In this document: positions 14,477 through 24,110 of the stretch, piece after piece | Numbering within the stretch: position 1 is the stretch's first letter | Layout: every line of letters begins with the position of its first letter | Assembly: GCF_000336675.1 (NCBI RefSeq) | Contig: NZ_AOMB01000030.1 | Coordinates: forward strand, 16,713 to 62,066 | From: Halococcus hamelinensis 100A6 | GTDB taxonomy: Archaea > Halobacteriota > Halobacteria > Halobacteriales > Halococcaceae | Direction: 5' to 3' | Length of the DNA stretch: 45,354 nucleotides | Position numbers and translations under genes: made by a program | The notes under the pieces: generated by a model | Seen by the model: the letters and a program-made list of their open reading frames with translations, nothing else | The model's database searches: none | What the model was told of the DNA's origin: nothing

Positions 14477-16057
14477 TCAGACGACCCGTCGGTCCGTCTC
14501 CGCCTCGATATCGCCTTCGAGTTTCCCGGTGGCTATCAACGCCGACGCGGTCTCGATCTCGGCGTGAAGCGGTCTATCGTCGTCCAGCGGTGCTATCTCG
14601 TCGCGAACCGTCTCGTAGGCGACGCCAGTACCCTCGCCGGGCGCGAGCCCGTCGTCGACGAACTCCATCGCCTGTGCACCACAGAGCAGTTCGATCCCGA
14701 CGACGGTGAGCGCGTTCTCGACGGCGGTGCGGGCGTTGAACGCGCTCTGGGCGCTCATGCTCACGTGGTCCTCCTGCCCACCGCTCACGGGTGTGTTGTC
14801 CGTCGACGGCGAACCCAGCGAGCGGTTCTCGTTGACGAGCGCGGCGGCGCTGTACTGGGCGATCATGTAGCCCGAGCGCACGCCGCTGTCCGGCGTCAGA
14901 AACGGTGGCAGGTGCTCCTCCTGGAGGTTCGGATTGAGCAGCCGGTCGACGCGGCGCTCGGCGACGCTCGCGAGGTCGGTGAGGGCGTTCGTGACGTAAT
15001 CGAGCCGGAGCGCGAGCGGCGCGCCGTGGAAGTTTCCACCCGAGAGCACGTTCACGTTCTCGGTCCCGCTCGCTCGGTCGTCGACGGCTCCGCCGGCGAA
15101 GACCAGCGGGTTGTCGGTCGCGCTGTTGAGTTCGATTTCGACCGCTTCGCGCAGGTGCGCGACCGCGTCGCGGGCCGCCCCGTGGACCTGCGGGAGACAG
15201 CGGATCGAGTAGGCGTCCTGCACGCGGTCGCAGTTGCGGTGGGACTCGACGATCGCCGACCCGGCGGTGAGGGTCCGGACGTTGCGCGCGCTCGTCGCCT
15301 GGCCCGAATGTGGGCGCACGTTCTGGATCGCCGGGTCGCAGGCGGCGGTCGTCCCCATCGTGACCTCGGTCGTGAGCGCGCCGGCGACGTCCGCACCCCT
15401 GAGCGCGCGCTCGGCGTCGACGACACAGAGCGCGCCCAGTCCGACGGAGAGCTGGGTGCCGTTGATGAGCGCCAGCCCTTCCTTCGCCACGAGCGAGAGG
15501 GGTTCGAGACCGGCCCGCGCGAGCGCCGCCACCCCGTCGAGTCGGTCGCCGTCCACCTCCGCTTCGCCCTCGCCGAGCAACACGAGCGCCTGGTGGGCCA
15601 GCGGCGCGAGGTCGCCGCTCGCACCGAGGCTGCCGCGGGACCTGACGACCGGGTGAACGCCCCGGTTGAGCATCGCCACGAAGTGGTCGACGACGACCTC
15701 GCGGATCCCCGAGTAGCCCTTCACGAGCGCGTTGATCCGGGTGAGCATCATCGCGCGCACCTCCTCCCGTTCCAGCTCGCGACCGACGCCCGAGGCGTGG
15801 CTCCTGACGAGGTTGGTCTGGAGCCGTTCGCGTTCGTTCTCGGGGATGCGTTCGGTCACGAGCTGACCGAACCCGGTGTTCAGCCCGTAGACCGCCTCGC
15901 CGCTGTCGAGCACTTCCTCGACGCGCTCTCTGGACTCCCTGACCGCCTCACGTGCGGGGTCGGCGATGGCCACCGTCCGACCACGACGGGCGACCGCGGC
16001 CACGTCCTCGGGCGTGAGCGACTCGCCGTCGAGGACGACGGGTTCCGTCCCGGTCAT
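14477..16057 (-). CDS. hutH: Histidine ammonia-lyase
   Basis: 526 residues, the usual length. The MIO-forming triad Ala-Ser-Gly lies in RGSLGASGDLAPL at about 146-148, and the active-site Tyr is in VYGLNTGFG (about 57). The enzyme deaminates L-histidine to urocanate, the first step of histidine use. It is the last gene of the operon, with its ATG overlapping the hutI stop (ATGA). All expected family blocks are present (SHASGVG, QDAYSIRCLPQVHG, NPLVF, GNFHG), so it looks functional. Confidence 0.95.
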   Translation of the reverse strand: MTGTEPVVLDGESLTPEDVAAVARRGRTVAIADPAREAVRESRERVEEVLDSGEAVYGLNTGFGQLVTERIPENERERLQTNLVRSHASGVGRELEREEVRAMMLTRINALVKGYSGIREVVVDHFVAMLNRGVHPVVRSRGSLGASGDLAPLAHQALVLLGEGEAEVDGDRLDGVAALARAGLEPLSLVAKEGLALINGTQLSVGLGALCVVDAERALRGADVAGALTTEVTMGTTAACDPAIQNVRPHSGQATSARNVRTLTAGSAIVESHRNCDRVQDAYSIRCLPQVHGAARDAVAHLREAVEIELNSATDNPLVFAGGAVDDRASGTENVNVLSGGNFHGAPLALRLDYVTNALTDLASVAERRVDRLLNPNLQEEHLPPFLTPDSGVRSGYMIAQYSAAALVNENRSLGSPSTDNTPVSGGQEDHVSMSAQSAFNARTAVENALTVVGIELLCGAQAMEFVDDGLAPGEGTGVAYETVRDEIAPLDDDRPLHAEIETASALIATGKLEGDIEAETDRRVV

Positions 16058-17286
16058 CGCCGGCCTCCGTCGACGGGCTCGCCGGATTTGAACACCGTCT
16101 CGACGGTGTTCACGCCGAAGTTGTACGGCACGTGGACGTGTGAGGGGCCGTCGACGACCGCGAGGTCCGCGGGCGATCCCTCGCGGAGCGTCCCCGTCTC
16201 ACCCGCCCGATCGAGGGCGTGGGCCCCGCCGTGCGTACCGGCGATCAGCGCCTCGGCCGGCGTCATTTCCATTCCGACACAGGCGAGCGCGATGGCGAAG
16301 CCCATACTCTGTGAGTGACAGTTCGGGTTGAAGTCGGTCGCCACCGCGACCGAGCCGCCGTCGTCGAGAAAGCCCCGCGCGTTCGCGTACTCCGTACCGA
16401 GCGAGAAAGCGGTTCCGGGGAGGAGCACGGGCGTGACACCCGCCTCGGCGAGTGCCGCGCGGTCGTCGCCGTTCGCGTGGAGGAGGTGGTCGGCGCTCGC
16501 CGCACCCAGCTCGGCCGCGAGCCGTGCGCCGCCGAGCCGGACGAACTCCTCGGCGTGGACTTTCGGCGTGAGCCCGTGTTCCATCCCGGCTTCGAGCACT
16601 CGGCGGGACTGGGGGACCGAGAAGACGTCCTCCTCGCAGAAGACGTCGCAGAACTCGGCGACCCCCTGGTCGGCGACCGCGGGAAGCTGCTCGTCGACCA
16701 CCCTGCCGGTGTACGTCTCGGCGTCGGTCTCCGTCGGGACGGCGTGGGCACCCATGAACGTCGGCACGACGTCGATCGGGTGCCGTTCGTCGGCCCGACG
16801 GATCACATCGAGCATCCGGAGTTCGGTCTCGGTGTCGAGGCCGTAACCGGATTTGACCTCGACTGTGGTGGTGCCGTGGGCGAGCATCGTATCGAGGTGG
16901 GAAGACAGGTTCGAGCGGAGTTCGTCGTCGCTCGCCTCGCGGACGGCACGGACGGTCCGGAGGATGCCACCACCCTCGGCGAGGATCGTCTGATACCGCT
17001 CGCCACCGAGTTTCGCCGCGAACTCGTCCGAGCGGTCGCCCGCAAACAGGGCGTGGGTGTGGGAGTCGACGAATCCCGGGATCACGCTCTTCCCAGTAGC
17101 GTCGACAGCGTGGCTGGCGTTCTCCGGCGGATACTCGTCGGTGATCGCCTCGCTCGGCCCGACCGCGGCCACCCGACCGTCGACGACGGCGATGGCGGCG
17201 TTCTCGTACCGTTCGAGCGGCGCGTCCGTGCCGGGCCCGACGACGACCTCGCTCGCGTCGTGGACCACCGTCGTGAGTTCGGTCAC
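16054..17286 (-). CDS. hutI: Imidazolonepropionase
   Basis: 410 residues from the GTG at 17286, which overlaps the hutG stop as GTGA; the longer upstream frame runs through hutG and is not real. Metal ligands are visible in [12 protein letters not shown] (His76, His78), with HAEEF, the HANG region and ATDFNPN later, as in the amidohydrolase superfamily. It opens the ring of 4-imidazolone-5-propanoate to N-formimino-glutamate, step three of the pathway. A GTG start may tune its level relative to the neighbours. Its own stop overlaps the hutH start. Confidence 0.95.
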   Translation of the reverse strand: MTELTTVVHDASEVVVGPGTDAPLERYENAAIAVVDGRVAAVGPSEAITDEYPPENASHAVDATGKSVIPGFVDSHTHALFAGDRSDEFAAKLGGERYQTILAEGGGILRTVRAVREASDDELRSNLSSHLDTMLAHGTTTVEVKSGYGLDTETELRMLDVIRRADERHPIDVVPTFMGAHAVPTETDAETYTGRVVDEQLPAVADQGVAEFCDVFCEEDVFSVPQSRRVLEAGMEHGLTPKVHAEEFVRLGGARLAAELGAASADHLLHANGDDRAALAEAGVTPVLLPGTAFSLGTEYANARGFLDDGGSVAVATDFNPNCHSQSMGFAIALACVGMEMTPAEALIAGTHGGAHALDRAGETGTLREGSPADLAVVDGPSHVHVPYNFGVNTVETVFKSGEPVDGGRR

Positions 17287-18203
17287 GACGGATCTCCGTT
17301 GCCGCCGCTGAGAAAGTGTGCGATCGCTCGTGCGCCCGCGGCGGCGGTTCGGCCGTCGGTGTCGAGCCGCGGTGCACACTCGACGACCTCGAAGCCCGCC
17401 ACACGGTCGTCGGCCGCGACCGCTCGAAGCAGTCCGAACAGTTCGCGTGACGTGACCCCGCCGGGAGTGGGTGCGCTCACGCCCGGCGCGGCCGTCGCAT
17501 CGAGCACGTCGAGGTCGACGCTGACGTAGACCGCCTCCACGGACCCCATCGCGTCGAGCGCCCGTTCGGCGGCCCCTCCGGGATCGACGCCGACCGCCTC
17601 GCTCGTGACGACCGTCCCACCCTGCTCGGCGACGTACTCGGCGTACGCCGTCGAGGTCTCGAAGTGCCGTGCGCCGACGCAGGCGTAGGCGTCGAGCCCC
17701 GCCTCGTAGAGCTGCCGATAGGGCGTCCCGCTCGTCGGCCCTCCCCGTGGCTCGCGGCAGTCGAGATGGGCGTCGAAGTTGATGACGCCGAGCGACCCCG
17801 TGAGGAGCGGGGCGGCGTTCGGATATGTGATGGAATTGTCGCCACCGAGGAAGACCGGTAGCGCGTCGCTGGCGTGTATCTCACGCGTTCGTTCGAGAAC
17901 CGCCTCCTGTACCCGACCGACGTCGCCGTCCGGAACGTCGATATCGCCACAGTCGCCGATCGAACCGACGGGTCCCGCACCGAAGCGATGGGTCTTGACC
18001 CCGGCGAGCGCGTCACGGAGCGCCGCCGGTCCCTCGCGTGCGCCACGACGACCGATCACTGCGCCGTCGTACGGTTCGCCGACGAGGACGGCGTCGAACC
18101 CGTCGGCATCGTCGAGGGATATCGGCTCGACGACGTCCCCGAACTGCTCGTCGTTCGGGTCGCCGGAGGGCCCGTTCCACACCGGTGGGTCGCGCGGGCT
18201 CAT
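17283..18203 (-). CDS. hutG: Formimidoylglutamase (ureohydrolase family)
   Basis: 306 residues. It follows the arginase/agmatinase fold: GGDNS at about 120-124, FDAHLD at about 143-148, and SVDLDVLD at about 228-235. The last two motifs keep their metal-binding Asp and His residues, but the first has Asn123 where most family members have His (GGDH). The reaction expected from context is hydrolysis of N-formimino-L-glutamate to glutamate and formamide. It is joined to hutU by ATGA and to hutI by GTGA overlaps. The long frame that covers it and runs to 19565 is read-through of hutU in another frame. Confidence 0.88.
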   Translation of the reverse strand: MSPRDPPVWNGPSGDPNDEQFGDVVEPISLDDADGFDAVLVGEPYDGAVIGRRGAREGPAALRDALAGVKTHRFGAGPVGSIGDCGDIDVPDGDVGRVQEAVLERTREIHASDALPVFLGGDNSITYPNAAPLLTGSLGVINFDAHLDCREPRGGPTSGTPYRQLYEAGLDAYACVGARHFETSTAYAEYVAEQGGTVVTSEAVGVDPGGAAERALDAMGSVEAVYVSVDLDVLDATAAPGVSAPTPGGVTSRELFGLLRAVAADDRVAGFEVVECAPRLDTDGRTAAAGARAIAHFLSGGNGDPS

Positions 18204-19933
18204 CCTCGGTCCCGCATCGGCACGGCCACGTCGGACCGGTCGGCCTCGTCGAGCGCGTCCTCGTAGCCCGCGTCGGCGTGGCGGACCACGCCCATGCCGG
18301 GGTCGGTCGTGAAGACGCGACGGGCTTTCTCGGCGGCGAGTTCGGTGCCGTCGAGCACGACGTGGTTGTTCGTGTGGAGCGCGTTGCCGATGCCGACGCC
18401 GCCACCGTCGTGGACGCTCACGATGTCCGCGCCCGCGGCGCAGTTGAGCAGGGCGTTGAGGATGGGCCAGTCGGCGACCGCGTCGGTTCCGTCGCGCATC
18501 GCCTCGGTTTCGCGGTGGGGGCTGGCGACGCTGCCCGCGTCGAGGTGGTCGCGCGTGACGACGACCGGGGCCGTGATCTCGCCCTCGGCGACCAGTTCGT
18601 TGATTCGAAGCGCGAACCGTGCCCGTTCGGTGACGCCGTTCTCGGTCTCGTACCCGAGCCAACAGACCCGCGAGGGGAGTCCCTGAAACGAGACGTGCTC
18701 CTGTGCGAGCTCGATCCAGCGGGTGAGCGAGTCGTTCTCGGGGAACAGTTCCGTGACCGCCTCGTCCGTGCGGTGGATGTCGGCGGGGTCGCCCGACAGC
18801 GCCGCCCAGCGAAACGGCCCACGGCCGCGACAGAACATCGGGCGGATGTACGCCGGAACGAATCCGGGGAAGTCGAACGCGTTCTCGTGGTCGCAGTGTT
18901 CCTCGACCTGGCCACGGAGGTTGTTGCCGTACTCGAACGCGACCGCGCCCCGCTCCTGGAGTTCGAGAACGGCATCGACGTGGCGCTCCATCGTTTCGAG
19001 GCTCGCTTCGCGGTAGCGTTCCGGGTCCGACGCCCGGAGCTCGTCGGCCTCGTCGACCGTGTAGCCGCTCGGATAGTAGCCTTCGAGTTCGTCGTGGGCG
19101 CTCGTCTGGTCGGTCACGACGTCGGGGACGAAATCGCGCTCGACCATCGTTTCGAGCATATCCGCGACGTTCGTCTCGACGGCGACGCTGTAGGGTTCGG
19201 CCGCTTCGGCCGCCGCCGTCGCGGCATCGAGCGCCTCGTCGAGGCTCTCCGCACGTTCCATCAGGTAGTCCGTTTCGAGCCGGCGCTCGATACGACGGGC
19301 ATCGACCTCGGCGACGATACAGACACCCCGATTCATCGTCACCGCGAGGGGCTGTGCCCCGCTCATCCCACCGAGACCGCCGGTGACGACGATCCTTCCT
19401 TCGAGGTCGCCCTCGTACTCCTGGCGACCGAGTTCGGCGAGGGTCTCGTAGGTGCCCTGCACGATCCCCTGCGTGCCGATGTACGCCCACGAGCCGGCGG
19501 TCATCTGGCCGTACATGATCTTGCCCTCGGCTTCGAGTTCGTGGAACCGTTCCCAGTTGTCCCACTTCCCCACCAGATTCGAGTTCGCGATGAGGACGCG
19601 AGGCGCGCGCTCGTGGGTCGGGAACCGACCGACGGGCTTGCCCGACTGCACGAGCAGGGTCTCCTCGTCACCCAGCTCGCGGAGTTCGTCGAGGATGGCG
19701 TCGTAGGCCTCCCAGCTTCGGGCCGCACGGCCGGTCCCCCCGTAGACCACGAGGGCCTCCGGTTTCTCGGCCACGTCGGGGTCGAGGTTGTTGTTGAGCA
19801 TTCGAAGGGCGGCTTCCTGACGCCATCCCTCACACTCGATATCGGTGCCGGTGGGCGCGCCCTGGTACACACGCCACTGCTCGGACGGTTCGCCGACGCC
19901 ACCGTCGGTCGATGCGGATCCGTGTCGGCTCAT
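18200..19933 (-). CDS. hutU: Urocanate hydratase
   Basis: 577 residues. The NAD-binding motif [11 protein letters not shown], the block [17 protein letters not shown], and the catalytic-Cys region [14 protein letters not shown] are all present, as in the urocanase family. The enzyme hydrates urocanate to 4-imidazolone-5-propanoate using tightly bound NAD+. It is the first gene of the hut operon, so the promoter at 19989-19994 probably serves all four genes. Length and motifs indicate a functional protein. Confidence 0.95.
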   Translation of the reverse strand: MSRHGSASTDGGVGEPSEQWRVYQGAPTGTDIECEGWRQEAALRMLNNNLDPDVAEKPEALVVYGGTGRAARSWEAYDAILDELRELGDEETLLVQSGKPVGRFPTHERAPRVLIANSNLVGKWDNWERFHELEAEGKIMYGQMTAGSWAYIGTQGIVQGTYETLAELGRQEYEGDLEGRIVVTGGLGGMSGAQPLAVTMNRGVCIVAEVDARRIERRLETDYLMERAESLDEALDAATAAAEAAEPYSVAVETNVADMLETMVERDFVPDVVTDQTSAHDELEGYYPSGYTVDEADELRASDPERYREASLETMERHVDAVLELQERGAVAFEYGNNLRGQVEEHCDHENAFDFPGFVPAYIRPMFCRGRGPFRWAALSGDPADIHRTDEAVTELFPENDSLTRWIELAQEHVSFQGLPSRVCWLGYETENGVTERARFALRINELVAEGEITAPVVVTRDHLDAGSVASPHRETEAMRDGTDAVADWPILNALLNCAAGADIVSVHDGGGVGIGNALHTNNHVVLDGTELAAEKARRVFTTDPGMGVVRHADAGYEDALDEADRSDVAVPMRDRG

Positions 19934-19971
19934 CGACTACCGATACGTGAACGAGCCACGAGACGATGACC

Positions 19972-19985
19972 CCTCCGTGTGGAGG
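19972..19985. repeat. Small hairpin in the hutU leader
   Basis: CCTCC-GTGT-GGAGG forms a five-pair stem with a tetraloop about 40-50 nt before the hutU start. On the predicted transcript it would fall at the very 5' end, so it may mark the initiation region rather than act as a regulator. Confidence 0.3.
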
Positions 19986-19988
19986 ACC

Positions 19989-19994
19989 GTTTAT
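19989..19994 (-). promoter_or_regulatory. hutU: TATA box of the hut operon
   Basis: Read toward hutU the sequence is ATAAAC. It lies about 56 nt before the hutU ATG, implying a leader of roughly 30 nt. The 16-bp palindrome sits directly upstream of it. Confidence 0.5.
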
Positions 19995-19998
19995 CCCT

Positions 19999-20014
19999 TC
20001 TACCGCGCGGTAGA
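19999..20014. promoter_or_regulatory. Perfect 16-bp palindrome between hutU and its regulator
   Basis: TCTACCGCGCGGTAGA is identical to its own reverse complement. It is flanked on each side by a TATA element (19989-19994 toward hutU, 20017-20021 toward the regulator), a few bases upstream of both. A dimeric activator or repressor bound here could control both directions. The adjacent HTH_10 protein is the obvious candidate. Confidence 0.6.
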
Positions 20015-20016
20015 CG

Positions 20017-20021
20017 TTTAT
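20017..20021 (+). promoter_or_regulatory. TATA box of the HTH_10 regulator
   Basis: TTTAT ends 24 nt before the ATG at 20045, consistent with a leaderless transcript. Confidence 0.45.
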
Positions 20022-20044
20022 GCGACGTGGGCGCTTCGTGCGGT

Positions 20045-20698
20045 ATGCACGAGGCGACCTTCCGTATCGAGGGGGATGGAGCGTACGCCGCCGCGACCGC
20101 CGGCACGGATGCGCGCGTCGAGCTCTGGTGCAACGACCACTGCGACCTCCTCCACGTCACCGGCAGCGCGAGCGACGAGATACTCGCCCACGTCCGCGAG
20201 GAGGTCGGCGTGCAAGAGCGCCTCCAGCGACCGGACGAACTGGTGGTGATCACCGGCGACTGCCTGCAACGCCACGAGGGGGACCTCATCGAGACCTACC
20301 TCGCCCGCCACGACTGCCTGCTCTTGCCACCTCTGCGCTACGCCCGCGGCGCGAAGTCCTGTCGCGTGCTCGCGCTCGACCCGGCCAACCTCACGGCGTG
20401 CTATCGCGACCTCGTCACGGCGGGGTTCTCGGTCTCGGTCGAGCGAACGCGCGAGATCGAGGCGGTCACCCACGACGCGCCGTTGCTCACCCTCGACGGC
20501 ATCCTCCCCGACCTCTCGACACGCCAGCGCGAGACCCTCGCGATCGCCCACGAGTTCGGGTACTACGAGATCCCGCGGGAGACCACGACGGCCGCCATCG
20601 CCAGTGAAGTCGGTGTCGAACGACGGACCGCCGAGGAACACCTCCGGCGTGCGGAGAACAAGTTGGTCGCGGCGATGATCGAGTACGTGTGCGCCTAG
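20045..20698 (+). CDS. HTH_10 (bacterio-opsin activator type) regulator, probably of hut
   Basis: 217 residues. The N-terminal part resembles the sensor-like half of haloarchaeal Bat-family proteins. The C-terminal 55 residues (LSTRQRETLAIAHEFGYYEIPRETT, then AIASEVGVERRTAEEHLRRAENKLV) are the HTH_10 DNA-binding domain (PF04967). Divergent placement from hutUGIH, with a perfect palindrome between, suggests that it senses histidine or urocanate and activates the operon; the ligand is not shown. The ATG at 20045 fits the leaderless promoter; an upstream start at 19979 would run through the palindrome. It ends in CTAG shared with a possible minus-strand gene. Confidence 0.85.
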   Translation: MHEATFRIEGDGAYAAATAGTDARVELWCNDHCDLLHVTGSASDEILAHVREEVGVQERLQRPDELVVITGDCLQRHEGDLIETYLARHDCLLLPPLRYARGAKSCRVLALDPANLTACYRDLVTAGFSVSVERTREIEAVTHDAPLLTLDGILPDLSTRQRETLAIAHEFGYYEIPRETTTAAIASEVGVERRTAEEHLRRAENKLVAAMIEYVCA

Positions 20699-20823
20699 AG
20701 CACGCCGAGCGCATCGAGGAGGTGGGTCATGCCGGCGACGAGCGGAACGAGGATCACCGTTCCTCGGCTTCGCGACCCTGCCGAGTACGAACCGAGCACC
20801 CGGCGGGTCGTCGGCGTGGAAAT
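20695..20823 (-). CDS. Possible 42-residue membrane microprotein with a non-standard start
   Basis: On the minus strand a frame ends in TAG at 20697-20695, sharing the CTAG with the end of the HTH_10 gene. Reading back, it gives a hydrophobic tail (GTVILVPLVAGMTHLLDALG) preceded by a basic, Thr- and Ser-rich head (STPTTRRVLGSYSAG). No ATG stands before the head; the codon there is ATT. The nearest alternative is a GTG that keeps only the last 20 residues. It may be a real gene with a rare start, a gene that lost its start, or chance. The amino-acid pattern looks protein-like. Confidence 0.3.
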   Translation of the reverse strand: MSTPTTRRVLGSYSAGSRSRGTVILVPLVAGMTHLLDALGVL

Positions 20824-20920
20824 CGCGGCATTTTTGGGCTCTATTCGGTGCTCTCGATCCTTCCCCCCGGGCAGACGTTAGTCATCGGGGTTCTTGTGGG
20901 ATGCCGACCGAACGACCGGT

Positions 20921-21208
20921 ATGGCCGAGACGATCGACCGGCTGCCGATATCACGGCTCTCCCTCCAATCGGGCATGATGGTGGTCGGCGGCCTTCTCGT
21001 AGCTCTGATCGGCGTGCTCCTTCTGAGGGATGGACAGAACGGCTGGTGGGCACTCCTCGCTGTCGGCGCGATCAACGTCTTCAGTGGAGCCGTGACCTTC
21101 TATCAGCACGACCCCGCCGAATATTCGGTCGGGAACGGCTGGCTCGCGCTCGGGTTCGTCGCTCTCGTGTTCGAACTCGCTCTGCTCGTCTTCGTGGCGC
21201 TCCAGTGA
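20921..21208 (+). CDS. Small membrane protein (95 residues)
   Basis: Starts MAETIDRLPISRLSLQSG and has two or three hydrophobic segments (about 19-36, 42-60 and 72-94) joined by short polar loops such as LRDGQNGWW. I know no family name. It stands alone with the same orientation as the phosphohydrolase that starts 99 bp later. An upstream in-frame ATG at 20894 would add nine residues of no clear character. Confidence 0.55.
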   Translation: MAETIDRLPISRLSLQSGMMVVGGLLVALIGVLLLRDGQNGWWALLAVGAINVFSGAVTFYQHDPAEYSVGNGWLALGFVALVFELALLVFVALQ

Positions 21209-21307
21209 GTGTGCGGACGGCCGCGCTCTCCCGAGGCAAGCGGTCTCCATCGCGTCCGTATCGCGATCCGGGCAGTACATACCACCCCGTTGGAGAGTAC
21301 ACATCGT

Positions 21308-22681
21308 ATGGCCGACCCGCTCACCGTGATCGGATATTCGGACCTCGAAGGGATCTACGACGAGCCGGAATCCATCGCCCGACTCGGGAGCTTCCTTCTG
21401 TCACGACGGGACGACGACACGCTGCTGGTCGGAGCCGGCGACAACACGGCCCTCGGGGTCGCATCGACCGTCTCGCACAACAAACAGGGTGTCGAGCTTC
21501 CGACACGTCCCGGGCGTGCGATCGCGGCACCGTTCTACCGAGCGGTCGAGCCGGACGTCGAGACGTTCGGCAACCACGACCTCGACCACGGACCCGCGAG
21601 CGCGAGGACGCTCGTTCGCGAGCTTCCGACCGGCTGGACGTGTGGGAACCTCCACACCGACGACGGACCGTTCGGCGCGGAAGCAGGCGTCCGACCGACG
21701 CGTACCTTCGAGACGGCGGCCGGTCGTGTCGGTGTCTTCGGCGTGACGACCACCCAGCTCCCGGCGATCACGCCGAACGCGTCCAGCCTCCGGGTGACGA
21801 ACCCGGTCGACGCCGCACGGACGGCTGCCGCCGACCTCCGCGAGCGGGTCGACTACGTGGTCGGGGTCTCCCACTGCGGTCGCGACGACCCGGCGGTGGC
21901 AACCGCCGCCGATGCCGACCTCGTGGTCGGGGGCCACCTCCACGAGCGGTACGCCGGAACCCACGACGGCACACTGCTCGTCCGAACGGGCGGGACCGGC
22001 GTCGTGGAAGCGACGACTGACGGCGAGTACACGTTCCACGACTCGATAGGGGCGGCCCCCGACCAGGCTCTGCTCGACACCTACACTCGGGTTCGGGAAG
22101 CGCTCGAACTCGATACGATCGTCGCGCAGGTCGACGAACCGGTCGTCCGCGACAGGGAGACGCTCACCGCCGGCGAGTCACGGCTGGGAAACTTCGTCGC
22201 CGATGCGTACCGGGTGGCGACCGACGCCGACGTCGGGGTCATGCACGCCAGCTCCCTTCGGACGGGACCGCCGCTCGCCGGCGACGTCTCCGCGGGGGAC
22301 GTGATCGCCGTCTCGCCGTTCGGCAATCGGTTGACGACGCTCTCCGTATCGGGAACCGCGCTCCGGAAGGCGCTCGCGGTCGCCTGTCCCTCCGCCGAGA
22401 CCGAGCGCTGGCTGCTCTCGGTCTCGGGTGCGTCGGTCGTCTGGGACGATACGACCGACACGTTCGAGGCGGTCCGCATCGACGGCGACCCGCTCGCCGC
22501 GGACCGCGAATACACGGTCGCGATTCAGGAGTACTTCGTCGTCACCGAGACGATGCCCACGTTGACCGGGGAGGACGTCCGCTCGTATCACGGGTTGCAG
22601 TACGACCACCTCGTCGCGCACGCGGCGAACGGCGGCCTCGCGGTCGGTACCGGGGACCGTATCGCCAGACCGGAGCAGTGA
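21308..22681 (+). CDS. 5'-nucleotidase/metallophosphatase family protein
   Basis: 457 residues. The N-terminal half is a calcineurin-type phosphoesterase: GYSDLEG near the start, GDNT in the next metal motif, GNHDLDHG for the catalytic Asn-His, VSHCGRD, and GGHLHERY. The C-terminal half (from about 270: RETLTAGESRLGNFVADAYR, VIAVSPFGNRLTTLSVSGTALRKAL, YTVAIQEYFV) is the 5'-nucleotidase C-terminal domain (PF02872). The first metal motif reads DLEG instead of the usual DxHG. It probably hydrolyses nucleotides or cyclic nucleotides; no secretion signal is visible, so it may be cytoplasmic. Confidence 0.85.
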   Translation: MADPLTVIGYSDLEGIYDEPESIARLGSFLLSRRDDDTLLVGAGDNTALGVASTVSHNKQGVELPTRPGRAIAAPFYRAVEPDVETFGNHDLDHGPASARTLVRELPTGWTCGNLHTDDGPFGAEAGVRPTRTFETAAGRVGVFGVTTTQLPAITPNASSLRVTNPVDAARTAAADLRERVDYVVGVSHCGRDDPAVATAADADLVVGGHLHERYAGTHDGTLLVRTGGTGVVEATTDGEYTFHDSIGAAPDQALLDTYTRVREALELDTIVAQVDEPVVRDRETLTAGESRLGNFVADAYRVATDADVGVMHASSLRTGPPLAGDVSAGDVIAVSPFGNRLTTLSVSGTALRKALAVACPSAETERWLLSVSGASVVWDDTTDTFEAVRIDGDPLAADREYTVAIQEYFVVTETMPTLTGEDVRSYHGLQYDHLVAHAANGGLAVGTGDRIARPEQ

Positions 22682-22784
22682 GGAACTCGAACGAACCGAA
22701 CCAAACCGGATAATTCTCACGGGGAGACACGGTCCATCGACCGACCGGTCCGGTCGCTGTTCGACCCGGCGGAAAATTCGGTCG

Positions 22785-22792
22785 TTTAATAG
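22785..22792 (+). promoter_or_regulatory. TATA box of the sulfhydrylase gene
   Basis: TTTAATAG lies 23-30 nt before the ATG at 22815, the spacing of a leaderless promoter. Confidence 0.5.
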
Positions 22793-22814
22793 GTGGTCCT
22801 CGTGATCGACCGGT

Positions 22815-24110
22815 ATGAGCGACGATCCCACAGACCAGTCGACCGCGACCGACGCGCTCCACGCGGGACAGGAACCGGACCCGGCGACCGGCGCACGCGC
22901 CCCGCCGCTCTACCAGACCACCTCCTACGTCTTCGAGGACGCCGAGGACGCCGCCGCCCAGTTCGCGCTCGAAAAACCCGGCTACATCTACTCCCGGCTG
23001 ATGAACCCGACGGTGGAGACCCTCCAGGAGCGCATGGCGACGCTCGAAGGCGGCGTCGGGGCGGCCGCCACCGGCTCTGGAATGGCCGCGCTGGACCTCA
23101 CGACGTTCCTGCTCGCGTCGGCCGGCGACAACATCGTCTCGGCGTCCTCGCTCTACGGCGGGACCTACACCTACCTCACCCACTCGGTCGAGCGCCGGGG
23201 GGTCTCGACGCGGTTCGTCGACACCCTCGACTACGACGCCTACGAGGAGGCCATCGACGACGAGACGGCGTACGTCCACCTCGAAACGATCGGGAACCCG
23301 GCGCTCGACACCCCCGACATCCGGCGGGTGGCGGACATCGCCCACGACAACGGTGCCCCGCTGTTCGTCGACAACACCTTCGCGACGCCCGCGCTCTGTC
23401 GGCCGCTCGACCACGGTGCCGACCTCGTCTGGAACTCGACGACCAAGTGGCTCCACGGCTCCGGCACGACCGTCGGCGGCGTCGTCGTCGACGGTGGCTC
23501 GTTCCCCTGGGCCGACTATCCCGAGAAGTACCCCGAGATCGCGACGGACAACCCGGCCTACCACGGCGTGAACTTCGTCGAGGCCTTCGGGGACGCGGCG
23601 TTCACCTACGCCGCGATCGCTCGCGGGCTCCGCGACCTCGGCAATCAGCAGTCACCGTTCGACGCCTGGCAGACCCTCCAGGGGCTGGAGACGCTCCCGC
23701 TCCGGATGGACCGCCACTGCGAGAACGCGATGGCCGTCGCGGAGTACCTCCAGGACCACGAGGCGGTCGCCTGGGTCACGTACCCCGGACTCGACTCCCA
23801 TCCGACCCACGAGACCGCGAGCGAGTACCTCGACGGTGGCTACGGCGGCATGATCACCTTCGGATTGGCGGGCGGCTACGAGGCCGCCCGGAAGACCGTC
23901 GAGTCGACCGAGCTCGCGAGCCTGCTCGCCAACGTCGGCGACGCGAAGACGCTCATCATCCACCCCGCGAGCACCACCCACCAGCAGCTGAGCGACGCCG
24001 AGAAGGAATCCTCCGGCGTTACCGACGACCTGGTCCGTCTGTCGGTGGGAATCGAGGACCCGGCGCACATCGTCGCGGACCTGGACCGGGCCATCGAATC
24101 GACGCAGTGA
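22815..24110 (+). CDS. O-acetylhomoserine aminocarboxypropyltransferase/sulfhydrylase-type PLP enzyme
   Basis: 431 residues of the Cys/Met-metabolism PLP family (PF01053). The PLP-binding Lys is about residue 211 (NSTTKWLHGSG), the Asp that pairs with the pyridine N is about 186 (FVDNTF), and YIYSRLMNPT with SLYGGT supply phosphate contacts. Length over 420 and the N-terminus DALHAGQEPDPATGARAPPLYQTTSY match O-acetylhomoserine sulfhydrylases (MetY/Met17 group), which make homocysteine from O-acetylhomoserine and sulfide. Other members are cystathionine lyases and gamma-synthases, so the exact substrate is not certain. It could draw on sulfide made by the sulfur island, though it lies 10 kb away. 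Confidence 0.88.
   Translation: MSDDPTDQSTATDALHAGQEPDPATGARAPPLYQTTSYVFEDAEDAAAQFALEKPGYIYSRLMNPTVETLQERMATLEGGVGAAATGSGMAALDLTTFLLASAGDNIVSASSLYGGTYTYLTHSVERRGVSTRFVDTLDYDAYEEAIDDETAYVHLETIGNPALDTPDIRRVADIAHDNGAPLFVDNTFATPALCRPLDHGADLVWNSTTKWLHGSGTTVGGVVVDGGSFPWADYPEKYPEIATDNPAYHGVNFVEAFGDAAFTYAAIARGLRDLGNQQSPFDAWQTLQGLETLPLRMDRHCENAMAVAEYLQDHEAVAWVTYPGLDSHPTHETASEYLDGGYGGMITFGLAGGYEAARKTVESTELASLLANVGDAKTLIIHPASTTHQQLSDAEKESSGVTDDLVRLSVGIEDPAHIVADLDRAIESTQ

Noticed and set aside
17283-19565. A single 760-residue protein covering hutG and part of hutU
   Set aside because: Only the last 306 residues match a family (HutG); the upstream part is an out-of-frame reading of hutU. The ATGA overlap defines the true start.
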